Source: JASFUX01 sp050050115
GTDB taxonomy: Bacteria > Pseudomonadota > Alphaproteobacteria > Caulobacterales > Maricaulaceae
DNA length: 14,089 nucleotides
Assembly: GCA_050050115.1 (NCBI GenBank)
Contig: JASFUX010000068.1
Coordinates: forward strand, 1 to 14,089
Direction: 5' to 3'
In this document: positions 1-8,651 of the stretch, in pieces
Layout: the number at the start of each line of letters is the position of its first letter
Numbering within the stretch: position 1 is the first letter of the stretch
Notes under the pieces: generated by a model
Databases searched by the model: none
Seen by the model: only the letters and a program-made list of their open reading frames with translations
Told to the model about the DNA's origin: nothing
Translations under genes and position numbers: made by a program

Positions 1-362
1 CCGATTGCGCAGCCGAGCCATGCCGTCTCGACGCCAACCGCCGCAAGGCGCGCTTCGGCGTCCTCGATCAGGGCGTCGGCGACGCCTGAACCGCGCGCTT
101 CGGCGGCGACGAACAGCTGATAAAGCTCATCGCCCTCGATGATGCAAAGTCCGGTGGGTGCGCCGCGCGGTCCCGTCGCGCGCAAGTTCGAAAGCGCGGC
201 CTCGATGCGCTCGGCGAAGCTTTCGAGCGTCCGTAAGCGCGCCAGCTCGACGGGCAGGATGTCGGCGTGCGCGTCCCGCCAGGCGTCATGCCAGACCTTC
301 GCCAGAGCGCTGATCTCGGACGGATCGGCGGATCTCACCTCTATCGCGTCGCCGGCATTCAC
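1..362 (-). CDS. GNAT-family N-acetyltransferase, partial (C-terminus beyond left edge)
   Basis: 120 codons are visible, starting at a GTG at 362 and running off the window. This is the only usual start codon after the in-frame ftsH stop (381-383), so the start is well constrained although it is not ATG. The protein opens IEVRSADPSEISALAKVWHDAW, a typical GNAT beta1-alpha1 segment. The strand-4/acetyl-CoA site follows at about residues 80-100: LYQLFVAAEARGSGVADALI, where RGSGVA fits the Q/RxxGxG/A pyrophosphate-binding motif. The family transfers an acetyl group from acetyl-CoA to an amine; the substrate cannot be read from the sequence. It begins 18 nt after the ftsH stop, so it is probably the last gene of the cpoB-tilS-ftsH transcript. 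The family is secure, the function is not. Confidence 0.85.
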   Translation of the reverse strand, partial: MNAGDAIEVRSADPSEISALAKVWHDAWRDAHADILPVELARLRTLESFAERIEAALSNLRATGPRGAPTGLCIIEGDELYQLFVAAEARGSGVADALIEDAEARLAAVGVETAWLGCAI

Positions 363-380
363 TCGGATCGCCTGAGCGTG

Positions 381-2308
<1,928 letters not shown>

Positions 2309-2312
<4 letters not shown>

Positions 2313-3793
2313 CGTGGCGTTTGTCCGCTGTGCTCGACGTTTCGTTGACAGTCCCCGGCGACGCTCGTTTTGAGCATCAGCCTGCGTTCAACATGGGCGC
2401 CTGACGTGCAAAATCCAAGCTGAACCCGCGCTGAAGCCTCATCAGACCACGCCCTGGGGCGTTCTGGAAGCACTCTGCGTGCAAGGGCTTGAGAAGCGAT
2501 GAACGCGCCCTCTGCAAGGCGCGGCGGGCCTTGCGGCGTTAAGATTACCGGCGCGGCCGAGCGCAGCAGCCGATGATGGGCATTCAGAACGCGCCGATCC
2601 GCCGCAGACAGCGACGCGGCATGGCCTCTGGCCGGCGCGATCGTTTCCCCCGGCGCGAGCAGGCCCGCGAGCCGGAAGCGGCCGTCCCAGACGCCTGACG
2701 CCAGGCCGCCGGCCTCCCTGCGTGCCGCATCACCCTTGCGAAAGAAAACCCCCGCATCGCGGCCGGCGACGACGTGACCGGCTCCGTCCGGCGCGAGCGC
2801 CGCGCCGGCGAGCGTCGCTCCGGCGAACGCGGCCTCGCCCGCAACGGCGCGGCGCAGGCTTTCGAGCTTGACCGGATCGACCGGTCCCGGCGCGCCCGCC
2901 GCGGCGGTGACGAGGCCTTCAAGCGCCAAGAGCTGTCCGGCGCGCGGCGCGCGCGCGAAACCGGCCCGCGCGATCCGGAAGCCGCCAAGCCCCGCCGGCG
3001 CGACCGCCTCAAGCGCGATCCGCGCCGCGCATAGCCCTTCGCGATGAACTGTGCGGGCGCGATCAGCGACTGCGGCGAGGCGCTCCGCCGCCCCAGCGAA
3101 CGCGGCTTCGGCGGCGGCGAGCGCCGCACGCGCCCGCACGCGCTCATATCCAGGGTCGAGGTTGGCCGGGTCTTCGATCCACGCAAGGCCCGCCGCTTCG
3201 AGCCGCGCGCGCAGGCCAGCTCGGCGCGCGCTCAAGAGCGGGCGCAACACCGCGAGCCCCGCACCTTCCGGCCAGGCGGGGCTCGGCGCGATCTCGGCGA
3301 GCCCAGCGAGGCTGCGCGCCGTCGCCGGCGCGCGGGCGAGCCGCATGAGCACCGTCTCGGCTTGATCGTCGAGCGTATGAGCGAGCAGCAATCCGTGCAC
3401 GCCGTTCTTCGCGCACGCCTGCGCCAGGAGGCGATGTCGTCCGACACGCGCGGCGGCCTGCGCCGCCTTACCGGACACTTCGCGCCGCCAGCTCAGGACC
3501 TCGACATCGACGCCGAGGCCGCGCGCGAGCGACTGCGCCTCGGCGGCGAAGGCGGCCGAGCGCGACGACAGTCCATGATCGACGTGAAAAGCTGAGATTC
3601 GCGCGCCACGCGCTCGCGCCCACTCGGTTGCGACAGCGAGCAGCGCCAGAGAGTCCCCGCCGCCAGAAAAGCCGACGGCGAGATGCGGCGCAACGTCCGG
3701 CTCGAGCGCAAGCGCGACGGCGAGCGTATCGAGCCGCGTCAGTTCTTCCGTATGCGCAAACCCAGGTGCGGTCAGCGGCGCGCTCAGCGGCAA
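2309..3793 (-). CDS. tilS: tRNA(Ile)-lysidine synthase TilS
   Basis: ATP-dependent enzyme that converts C34 of the CAU-anticodon tRNA-Ile to lysidine, so that it reads AUA and is charged with Ile. With a TTG start at 3793 it is about 494 aa. The PP-loop SGGGDS lies at about 43-48, DHGL at 72-75, and the signature HTLDDQAE at 139-146. The C-terminal half is Ala/Arg-rich and less conserved; it ends with a tail of about 30 residues containing two Cys. The start is uncertain. The only in-frame ATG (3883) would overlap cpoB by 100 bp. TTG at 3793 and CTG at 3787 sit right at the cpoB stop (3784-3786) and fit the family length better. No clear Shine-Dalgarno is visible, so reinitiation after cpoB is likely. 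It overlaps ftsH by ATGA. The product is certain, the start moderate. Confidence 0.9.
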
Positions 3794-4797
3794 GAGGCGA
3801 GCTGGCGCGCGGACTCTGCCTTCGACCGCAGCGTCGCCGAGGCGTTCGGGTAGTACTGCGGGAACTGCGAGAGCACCGTGCACGCCTCGTCAGAAGAGCC
3901 CATGTAGTGGGCCGACTTCGCAAGCTGAATCATCGCGTCCGGAGCACGCGGACCCGCGGCGTCGACGCGCAGCGAGGCGATGTAAGAGTCGCGCGCGTCG
4001 GAGAACGAGCTGCGCGCGAACTGCAGCTCGCCGCGCCAGAACAGCGCTTCGCCTTCTTGCGGCGCGCCGCCGAAGCGCTCGCCGAATTCGTCGAAAGCGG
4101 ATTCGGCGACGTCGAACTGACCATTCAGCATGTACTGCTTGGCTGCGTCGAGCGCGGCTGCGGCGTCGTCGGGCAGAAGATAGCCGTCCTCATCGACCTC
4201 GGCGGCGATCTCGTCCGGGTCGATCGGATTGAACGGTTGGGAGTCGTAAAAGCCGGGGCTGGAGCTTGAAGAGGAGCTGCTTTGCCCCGCCGCCTCGTTG
4301 GGGTCGACGCCGTCGGGCAGGGTCAGCACGCCGCCGCGCGGATCGGGTTCGCCGGCGTCGGCGTCAGCGGCGTTCTCCTCCTCCTGGGCGAGAAGGCCCG
4401 GCGCGAGGGTTGCGGTCGGCGGCGCGAACGGATCATCAGTCATCTGGAATGCCGGCTCGAGGCCGAGCGCCTCGGCGATTTCCGCGTCGCGCAGCTGGAT
4501 CTCGCGCCGCAGGGACCGCAGCTCGTTCTGCAGCCGGGAGTTCATGAACCGGGCTTCCTCGAGCTCGCCGACCACGCGGACCAGCTCGGACTGGATCGAG
4601 TCGAGCCGTTGCTGAATGGGGCCGGTCAGGCCGGAGGTCTGGCTGCGCTGACGCGCCACCTCGTTCTCGAGATCGATGATCCGCTGCTCAAGCTCGGCGC
4701 GGGAGGGGGCCGCGCTTGCGGGCGCATGCGCGATCAGAGCCGACGCGGCGAGCGCGACGGCGGCCAGGGTCGAGCGTCCGAACGCTTTGAGAGCCAT
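3784..4797 (-). CDS. cpoB: Tol-Pal associated periplasmic protein CpoB (YbgF)
   Basis: Periplasmic protein of the Tol-Pal system; in E. coli it links outer-membrane constriction to peptidoglycan synthesis by PBP1B. It is 337 aa. A Sec signal peptide spans about 1-30 (Lys/Arg n-region, Ala-rich core, cleavage near ASA-APS). A heptad-like coiled coil for trimerisation spans about 34-112. An acidic, Pro-rich linker with eight consecutive Ser (173-180) follows. The C-terminal TPR-type domain spans about 212-337 (AAKQYMLNGQFDVAESAF, then ALFWRGELQFARSSFSDA). There are two Cys, 306 and 336. A GGAAG ribosome site lies about 7 nt before the ATG. The gene is cut off from pal by a terminator and overlaps tilS, so it heads a cpoB-tilS-ftsH unit here. 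The linker is long compared with E. coli CpoB. Confidence 0.93.
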   Translation of the reverse strand: MALKAFGRSTLAAVALAASALIAHAPASAAPSRAELEQRIIDLENEVARQRSQTSGLTGPIQQRLDSIQSELVRVVGELEEARFMNSRLQNELRSLRREIQLRDAEIAEALGLEPAFQMTDDPFAPPTATLAPGLLAQEEENAADADAGEPDPRGGVLTLPDGVDPNEAAGQSSSSSSSSPGFYDSQPFNPIDPDEIAAEVDEDGYLLPDDAAAALDAAKQYMLNGQFDVAESAFDEFGERFGGAPQEGEALFWRGELQFARSSFSDARDSYIASLRVDAAGPRAPDAMIQLAKSAHYMGSSDEACTVLSQFPQYYPNASATLRSKAESARQLASCR

Positions 4798-4865
4798 CTT
4801 GTCTTCCCGTTTTCAGTTAAGCCTGTTCTCGATCAGGCTCTGGCGCCTAGTTGCATGCTTTGGTC

Positions 4866-4907
4866 CAAGTAACCTCTTGGGGTCCATAGTGAACTCTTGG
4901 GGTTCAC
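4866..4907. repeat. Two-copy 20-bp tandem repeat with overlapping dyad upstream of cpoB
   Basis: Read on the minus strand, units at 4905-4886 and 4885-4866 match at 15 of 20 positions and share the core ACCCCAAGAG. The first unit overlaps a perfect inverted repeat, GTGAAC at 4889-4894 and GTTCAC at 4902-4907, with a 7-nt loop. A second, imperfect dyad, CCAAG at 4865-4869 against CTTGG at 4876-4880, lies in the other unit. The element is about 70-110 bp before the cpoB ATG and may be an operator or a leader structure; its role is inference. Confidence 0.5.
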
Positions 4908-5035
4908 GCGAGCGCTTGGCGCGTTGAACGCATCCACCCCGCCAGCATCCGCCGAATCGGCCGCTCCAGACCAGCCGTTCACGACGAATTGCGGCCCGGA
5001 CTCTCGCGACCCGCGCCTCGCGCGTTTGGCTCAGA

Positions 5036-5077
5036 CATAGAAAAACCGGCGCGGCGAAAGTAAGGCGCCGCGCCGGT
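5036..5077 (-). terminator. Intrinsic terminator of pal
   Basis: A perfect 12-bp GC-rich stem is formed by 5045-5056 (ACCGGCGCGGCG) and 5066-5077 (CGCCGCGCCGGT), with a 9-nt loop. On the minus strand it is followed by TTTTTCTATG, a proper U-tract. It lies about 75 bp after the pal stop, so it ends the tol-pal transcript before cpoB. Confidence 0.88.
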
Positions 5078-5150
5078 CCTTCATGTATTCGCCTCACCTG
5101 CGAGACCCGCCGTAGGCAGGCGATCGCGCACGTGATCGCGGATCAGCCGC

Positions 5151-5639
5151 CTAGCTGCCGACCGCGTTCAGAACGACGGTCTGAGCGTTCCGGTTGACGG
5201 CCCATGCCGCTTCGTTCGAGCGCGGATCGCGCGGGCGTTCCTTGCCGTAGGAGACGACCGTGATCCGCGAGGGATCAACGCCGCGGCTGACCAGATAGTC
5301 ACGCGCAGCGCTGGCGCGGCGCTCGCCGAGGGCGAGGTTGTATTCGCGGGTGCCGCGTTCGTCGCAGTTGCCTTCGACGCGCACGCGCGTGTTCGAGTAG
5401 GTCTGCAGCCACGCCGCCTGACGGTCGAGCGTCGACCGCGCCTCGGAGCTGAGCGCGTGAGAATCGAACGCGAAGAACACCGAGTCGCCAGCTTGCGCTT
5501 GGAATTCGGCGGCCGATCCCGCGGCCGGCCCAGTCTCACGCACCTCCGGCGGCGTCGTCGGCATGTCTTCAGCGGTGGTGGACGCGCACGCGCTCACGGC
5601 CAGAGCCGCAACCACAGCGCCGAGAAGCTTCAGTTTCAT
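5151..5639 (-). CDS. pal: Peptidoglycan-associated lipoprotein Pal
   Basis: Outer-membrane lipoprotein that binds peptidoglycan and TolB and ties the outer membrane to the wall. It is 162 aa. The lipoprotein signal peptide ends in the lipobox VSAC with acylated Cys18. A Thr/Pro/Glu linker leads into an OmpA-like domain (about 50-160) with the strand FFAFDS and the highly conserved block NCDERGTREYNLALGERRA (91-109). The C-terminal motif is VVSYGKERP (128-136). There is a weak GAGGGA about 10 nt before the ATG. It lies 262 bp from tolB, with its own candidate promoter and a leader hairpin, and is closed by a terminator. It could therefore be expressed both from the tol operon and on its own. 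Confidence 0.97.
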   Translation of the reverse strand: MKLKLLGAVVAALAVSACASTTAEDMPTTPPEVRETGPAAGSAAEFQAQAGDSVFFAFDSHALSSEARSTLDRQAAWLQTYSNTRVRVEGNCDERGTREYNLALGERRASAARDYLVSRGVDPSRITVVSYGKERPRDPRSNEAAWAVNRNAQTVVLNAVGS

Positions 5640-5669
5640 TGATCGACGTCCCTCAATCCCGGGCGAACC

Positions 5670-5686
5670 CGTGTCACAGCGACACG
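5670..5686. promoter_or_regulatory. Small hairpin/dyad in the pal leader
   Basis: CGTGTC at 5670-5675 and GACACG at 5681-5686 form a perfect 6-bp inverted repeat around ACAGC, about 30-47 bp before the pal ATG. It lies inside the leader predicted from the upstream promoter. It could be an operator half-site pair or an mRNA hairpin; short dyads also arise by chance. Confidence 0.3.
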
Positions 5687-5763
5687 CATCCCCAATTCCT
5701 GTTCACGCATGGCCGCGCCCACAAGCGCCCCGCACGGAACGGCTACACGTATCGACACGGACG

Positions 5764-5792
5764 AATCTATCGCCCGCCGTTGCCGAGTGCAA
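5764..5792 (-). promoter_or_regulatory. Candidate sigma-70-type promoter for pal
   Basis: On the minus strand TTGCAC (5792-5787) is followed after exactly 17 bp by TAGATT (5769-5764), a good match to housekeeping -35/-10 boxes. Transcription would begin near 5757 and leave a leader of about 118 nt before pal. The wide tolB-pal gap supports a promoter here. The call rests on sequence only. Confidence 0.5.
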
Positions 5793-5901
5793 GCCGAACC
5801 GGGTCCCCTTGCCTAGTGACAAATATGTTGCGCCCAAAGCGATGCGCGGGCGTCACAGCCATCGTTCCCGTCAGTCATTCCAATAAGTTAGACGAAGAGA
5901 A

Positions 5902-7221
5902 CTATTCCAGAAGTGGGGACCAGGCGGGGTCCGAGGCCGCCCCCGGGGTCGGCACCCGCCGCTCGTTGTAGCCGGTCAGATCGATCGAGCGAATTTCCGC
6001 GACTGAATCCACGCCGCGCGACTCGCTGGTGTAGTTGACCACGCGGCCGTTCGGCGACCAGGTCGGACCTTCGACCAAGTAGTCGCTGGTGAGCAGTCGC
6101 TCGCCCTGCCCGTCGGGCCGCATCACGCCGATGTAGAAGTTGCCCTGGAGCTGCTTGGTGAAGGCGATCAGGTCGCCCCGCGGGCTCCACACCGGCGTCG
6201 AGTAGCGCCCGTCGCCGTAGCTGATGCGCTCGACCCGCGATCCGTCCGCATTCATCACGTAAAGCTGGGGCGAGCCGCCGCGGTCGGAGTTGAACACGAT
6301 CCGCCGGCTGTCGGGCGACATCGAAGGGCTCGTGTCGATCGCCGGGCTGTTGCTCAGCCGCCGGGTCTGCCGGGTCGGCAGGTTCATGATGAAGACGTCG
6401 GAGTTGCCGTTCTCCGCATACGAATAGATCAGCGACTCGCCGTCGGGCGAGAACCGCGGCGCATAGGTCATGCCCGGGAAGTCGCCGAGGATCTCCGACC
6501 GGCCGGTGTCGATGTCGAAGAGATACACCTGCGGCCGGCCCGAAGCGTAGGAGAGGAAGGTGATCTGCTGCACTGTGGGGGAGAACCGCGGGGTCAGCAC
6601 CAGATAGGGCCCGTCAGTCAGATAGCTCGGGTTGGCGCCGTCCTGGTCCATGATGGCGAGGCGCTTGGTCCGGTTGGTCTTCGGCCCCGACTCGTCGATG
6701 AAGACGATGCGCGTGTCGAAGTAGCCGTCCTCGCCGGTCAGCTCGGTATAGATAGCATCGGAGATCTTGTGCGCGATCCGCCGCCAGTTGTCGGGCGGCG
6801 TGGTGAAGCGCACGCCGACGAGCTGCTCCTGGGCATAGGTGTCCCACAGCCGGAAGTCGACGTTGAGCCGGCCGTCGTTCGCGACCGTCACGCCGCCGAC
6901 CAGCAGCGCGTTGGCGTCGATGATCCGCCAGTCGCCGAACCGCGGCGGCACGTTGACGTCGCTCAGCTGCTCGATGAAGGCCTCTTCGGGAACCGACCTG
7001 AACAGCGCCGAGCGGGTGAGGTTGTTCGAGATCACCGCAGCGATGTCCGCGCCGTAGCGCTGCTCGACGGCGGTCGAGCCCAGGAAGTCCGGCACCGCGA
7101 TCGGCACCGGGTCCAGATGGCCTTGATTGATGTCGATGGTGATTTCGCCGGCGGCCGGCGCGCCTACGGCCGCCGCCCCCGCGATCATGCTGCCCCCCGC
7201 CAAGAATTTGCGTCGATTCAT
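5902..7221 (-). CDS. tolB: Tol-Pal system translocation protein TolB, with a Tat-type signal
   Basis: Periplasmic beta-propeller that moves between Pal and TolA. It is 439 aa from the ATG at 7221. I chose this over the ATG at 7269 because a GGGAG site lies 7 nt upstream, the length fits the family, and the longer form would put 16 polar residues before the signal and overlap tolA. The N-terminus NRRKFLAGG matches the twin-arginine consensus (RRxFL), followed by a mild Gly/Ala-rich core; cleavage is likely after APA (about residue 23). The mature N-terminus EITIDINQG and the segment IAVPDF are the TolB N-domain start. The C-terminal half has repeated SPDG-type propeller blades (SPDGESLIY, SPDSRRIVF, SPRGDLIAF, SPNGRVV). 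TolB is normally Sec-exported, so the signal is the unusual feature. It lies 31 bp after tolA. Confidence 0.95.
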   Translation of the reverse strand: MNRRKFLAGGSMIAGAAAVGAPAAGEITIDINQGHLDPVPIAVPDFLGSTAVEQRYGADIAAVISNNLTRSALFRSVPEEAFIEQLSDVNVPPRFGDWRIIDANALLVGGVTVANDGRLNVDFRLWDTYAQEQLVGVRFTTPPDNWRRIAHKISDAIYTELTGEDGYFDTRIVFIDESGPKTNRTKRLAIMDQDGANPSYLTDGPYLVLTPRFSPTVQQITFLSYASGRPQVYLFDIDTGRSEILGDFPGMTYAPRFSPDGESLIYSYAENGNSDVFIMNLPTRQTRRLSNSPAIDTSPSMSPDSRRIVFNSDRGGSPQLYVMNADGSRVERISYGDGRYSTPVWSPRGDLIAFTKQLQGNFYIGVMRPDGQGERLLTSDYLVEGPTWSPNGRVVNYTSESRGVDSVAEIRSIDLTGYNERRVPTPGAASDPAWSPLLE

Positions 7222-7228
7222 TCCAGGT

Positions 7229-7233
7229 CTCCC
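7229..7233 (-). promoter_or_regulatory. Ribosome binding site deciding the tolB start
   Basis: GGGAG on the minus strand ends 7 nt before the ATG at 7221. The alternative ATG at 7269 has only AGGA, 1 nt away, which is too close. This favours the shorter protein that begins with the twin-arginine signal. Confidence 0.65.
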
Positions 7234-7252
7234 GTTCGCGAAAGGCTCGCCC

Positions 7253-8143
7253 CTATCCAAGTCCTTCATTCCTGAAATTCAAAATGAGCGTATTCCAACC
7301 GCCCGAGCCGTCATACCGGTCCTCGGGCAAGAAGTCATACGGCTCGCACTGGATCACCGCCTGACGGGCCCGTCCCGCCAAGACTTCGCCGTAGCGGCCG
7401 CCGCTGTGATTGAGGATTCGCGGCAGCCCCCGCAACGTGCCGTCGCGATTGAGCTGCACGCGCACGCTCGCCCATTTCGTCTCGGGCTCGGGCATGTCCT
7501 GCGCGCCGCGGTAGCACCCCTGCAGGTGTATCCGCAGCGAGTCGAGCTGCGAAATGGTCATCTCGGTGCCGTCGCCGAACGCCGAGCGGCGCTGCGCGGC
7601 CACCTCGGCGCCGGGCGGGGGGCGGTCCTCGGGCTCGTCCTCAGGCGTCGTGTCCTGAAGCTGCGAAAGATTGTTGAGCAATGAGTCGAGACCGTCCTCC
7701 GGCTCCGGTTCGGGCTCCGGCGGAGGCGGAGGCGGCGGCGGAGTCTCCTCCTCTTCCTCCTCCGGTTCCGGTTCGGGCTCAGGCTCTTCCTCCTCCGGCT
7801 CGGGTTCGGGCGGAGGCGGAGCCGCCTCGGGCTCGGGTTCAGGCGGCGGCGGAGGGGGCGGCGGCGGAGGCGGCGTCTCGCGCTCGATCTCAGGCTCGGG
7901 CTCTTCGGGCTCGGGTTCAGGTTCGGGCTCGGGTTCCGGCTCGACGACGTCTTCTTCGGTCACCGCGGCGCGGATGTTGGTCGTGCTGCCCACCGTCACC
8001 AGCTCGAGCGGAATGAACGGCGGCTCCTCCTCGGGCAGGATGAGCAGCGTGCGGGTGCGCGTGGCCAGCCACCAGTAGCCGCCGAGCGCTGCGATATGCA
8101 GGCTCAGCGAGAAGATCAGGATAGCGAAGAAGCCGACCCGCAT
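7253..8143 (-). CDS. tolA: Cell envelope protein TolA with Pro/Glu-rich stalk
   Basis: Inner-membrane protein that carries force from TolQR to TolB/Pal. It is 296 aa. The single N-terminal helix spans about 4-26 and contains FSLSLHIAAL, the SxxxH motif that contacts TolQR. The stalk (about 66-150) is built from PE dipeptides, runs of 8 and 11 Pro, and Glu runs. It replaces the long Ala/Lys/Glu helix of E. coli TolA and is probably extended rather than helical. The C-terminal domain III (about 197-290) has SQLDSLRIHLQGCY, VRVQLNRDGTL and QAVIQCEPYDF; its two Cys (210, 266) could form the disulfide common in this domain. It sits 12 bp after tolR and 31 bp before tolB. Placement in the operon and the two end domains make the identity firm. 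Confidence 0.93.
   Translation of the reverse strand: MRVGFFAILIFSLSLHIAALGGYWWLATRTRTLLILPEEEPPFIPLELVTVGSTTNIRAAVTEEDVVEPEPEPEPEPEPEEPEPEIERETPPPPPPPPPPPEPEPEAAPPPPEPEPEEEEPEPEPEPEEEEEETPPPPPPPPEPEPEPEDGLDSLLNNLSQLQDTTPEDEPEDRPPPGAEVAAQRRSAFGDGTEMTISQLDSLRIHLQGCYRGAQDMPEPETKWASVRVQLNRDGTLRGLPRILNHSGGRYGEVLAGRARQAVIQCEPYDFLPEDRYDGSGGWNTLILNFRNEGLG
7694..7939. repeat. Low-complexity Pro/Glu-coding tract in tolA
   Basis: The tract consists of short imperfect repeats of GGCTCGGGTTC and GGCGGAGGC type on the plus strand, encoding PE repeats, poly-Pro and poly-Glu in tolA. The plus strand is strongly G-rich at about 7842-7875, with many closely spaced GG runs. Such a tract is prone to slippage in steps of three bases, which would change the stalk length and keep the frame. 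Confidence 0.8.
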
Positions 8144-8155
8144 ACCGGCCGCTTT

Positions 8156-8638
8156 CTATTGCTCGTCCGGCTCGCCGCCGACGGACGGACCGGGCAATGG
8201 ATCAGTGGGCAAGGCCATGTTGGTGAAACCCGCAGCGCGGATCTCCGACATCACCACGAGCATGTCGCCGGCCGTCGCCGCGGCGTCGACGTAGATATAG
8301 ATGCGTTCGTCGGGCTGCATCCCCGCCGCGCCTGCGATCGCCTGGATCCGGGGCCGCAGCTCCTCGATCGGGATCTCGGTCTCCTGGATGCGCACCCGCC
8401 CGTCGGCGTGGATCACCACCGCGAGCGGCTCGTCGTCGCCCGGCAGATTGTCCGAGGCGGTCTGGGGCAGCGAGACCAGCTCGCCGACCGTCAACAGCGG
8501 CGCGGTCACCATGAACACGATGAGGAGCACCAGCATCACGTCGACGAACGGCGTGACGTTGATCTCCGCGTTCGGACGGAAGCGCCGGGCAAAGCGCTTG
8601 CCTCGTCCCGCGACCGGCGGATTGACGGCCATCACCAT
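8156..8638 (-). CDS. tolR: Tol-Pal motor protein TolR
   Basis: ExbD/TolR-family subunit that forms the proton channel with TolQ. It is 160 aa. The single membrane helix spans about 31-51, in INVTPFVDVMLVLLIVFMV, with the essential proton-binding Asp33. A periplasmic domain of about 95 residues follows (VVIHADGRVRI, YIYVDAAATAGDMLVVM) and a Pro-rich tail. GAGGGGG lies 8 nt before the chosen ATG; a second ATG two codons later is possible. It begins 13 bp after the tolQ stop and ends 12 bp before tolA. Confidence 0.97.
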   Translation of the reverse strand: MVMAVNPPVAGRGKRFARRFRPNAEINVTPFVDVMLVLLIVFMVTAPLLTVGELVSLPQTASDNLPGDDEPLAVVIHADGRVRIQETEIPIEELRPRIQAIAGAAGMQPDERIYIYVDAAATAGDMLVVMSEIRAAGFTNMALPTDPLPGPSVGGEPDEQ

Positions 8639-8651
8639 CTCACGCGCCCCC

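Larger units (their letters stand above)
4798..5150. other. pal-cpoB intergenic region
   Basis: These 353 bp lie between the pal stop and the cpoB start. The half next to pal holds a strong intrinsic terminator; the half next to cpoB holds a 20-bp tandem repeat with a dyad (separate entries). I see no supported gene. A 94-codon minus-strand frame across the region is Arg-rich, runs through both the repeat and the terminator, and resembles no known family. A promoter for cpoB must lie here if the terminator is efficient, but no box pair stands out clearly. Confidence 0.7.

Noticed and set aside
4891..4905. GAAC-7-GTTC as a possible LexA box
   Set aside because: The alphaproteobacterial LexA site is a direct repeat (GTTC-7-GTTC); this one is inverted, and no SOS gene lies nearby.
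4813..5097. 94-codon minus-strand frame between pal and cpoB
   Set aside because: It crosses the terminator and the tandem repeat, is Arg-rich without motif, and has no ribosome site.
5639..5971. 110-codon plus-strand frame in the tolB-pal gap
   Set aside because: It overlaps the tolB 3' end and the predicted pal promoter, and has no family resemblance.
7671..8078. Plus-strand Gly/Ser-repeat frame opposite the tolA stalk
   Set aside because: It is the complement of the Pro/Glu tract and has no support of its own.
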